From: an uncultured Spirochaetaceae bacterium | GTDB lineage: Bacteria; Spirochaetota; Spirochaetia; Treponematales; Treponemataceae | Direction of reading: 5' to 3' | DNA: 5,668 nucleotides | NCBI GenBank assembly: GCA_902796985.1 | Contig: CADBRC010000277.1 | Location: 1 to 5,668 of the forward strand | Shown: one piece after another, positions 5,667 to 5,668 of the stretch | Layout of the letters: each line of letters opens with the position of its first letter | Position numbering within the stretch: position 1 is the first letter of the stretch | Translations under genes and position numbers: made by a program | Notes under the pieces: model-generated | Seen by the model: the letters and a program-made list of their open reading frames with translations, nothing else | The model's database searches: none | Told to the model about the DNA's origin: nothing

Positions 5667-5668
5667 GA

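Noticed and set aside
5555..5668. 37-codon plus-strand frame ending exactly at the window edge
   Set aside because: It overlaps the more plausible minus-strand gene end, lacks a Shine-Dalgarno sequence and has no recognisable feature.

Overview
The window looks like a chromosomal piece of a spirochaete, most likely a Treponema of moderate GC content. This rests on the style of the chemoreceptor sensor domain, on two HD-GYP proteins side by side, and on the FeoA plus Cys-rich protein pair. The placement is made from memory of the families, not from a search. A xylan/feruloyl-esterase-like hydrolase would suit a gut or rumen species, but that is only an inference.

Layout from left to right. 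Positions 1-1399 (minus) hold the N-terminal 466 codons of a methyl-accepting chemotaxis protein that runs off the left edge. A divergent intergenic region (1400-1511) leads into a small plus-strand iron pair: feoA (1512-1721) and, 14 bases later, a 53-residue membrane-anchored protein with a six-cysteine tail (1736-1897). No feoB lies between or beside them. A GAF plus HD-GYP cyclic-di-GMP phosphodiesterase follows on the plus strand (1960-3234) with an apparently complete set of metal ligands. Tail to tail with it, overlapping by 4 bases, is a minus-strand second HD-GYP protein (3231-4535) whose HD motif reads HE and whose last metal-binding Asp reads Cys. It is therefore probably not an ordinary phosphodiesterase. 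Next on the minus strand is an alpha/beta hydrolase (4602-5447). The right edge carries what looks like the C-terminal 43 codons of another minus-strand gene (5535-5666).

The common theme is signalling: a chemoreceptor and two cyclic-di-GMP-type proteins, one apparently active and one degenerate, fit control of motility and behaviour. The iron genes and the esterase appear to be separate metabolic units.

The most interesting signals are: (1) the convergent pair of an intact and a degenerate HD-GYP protein; (2) a feoA/Cys-rich unit without feoB; (3) three promoter-like boxes whose -10 element lies only 8-9 bases before the ATG, which suggests leaderless mRNAs; and (4) a 9-bp perfect inverted repeat linking the end of the Cys-rich gene to the promoter of the HD-GYP gene. 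I found no clearly new multi-gene system, no CRISPR array, no mobile element and no tRNA or rRNA.
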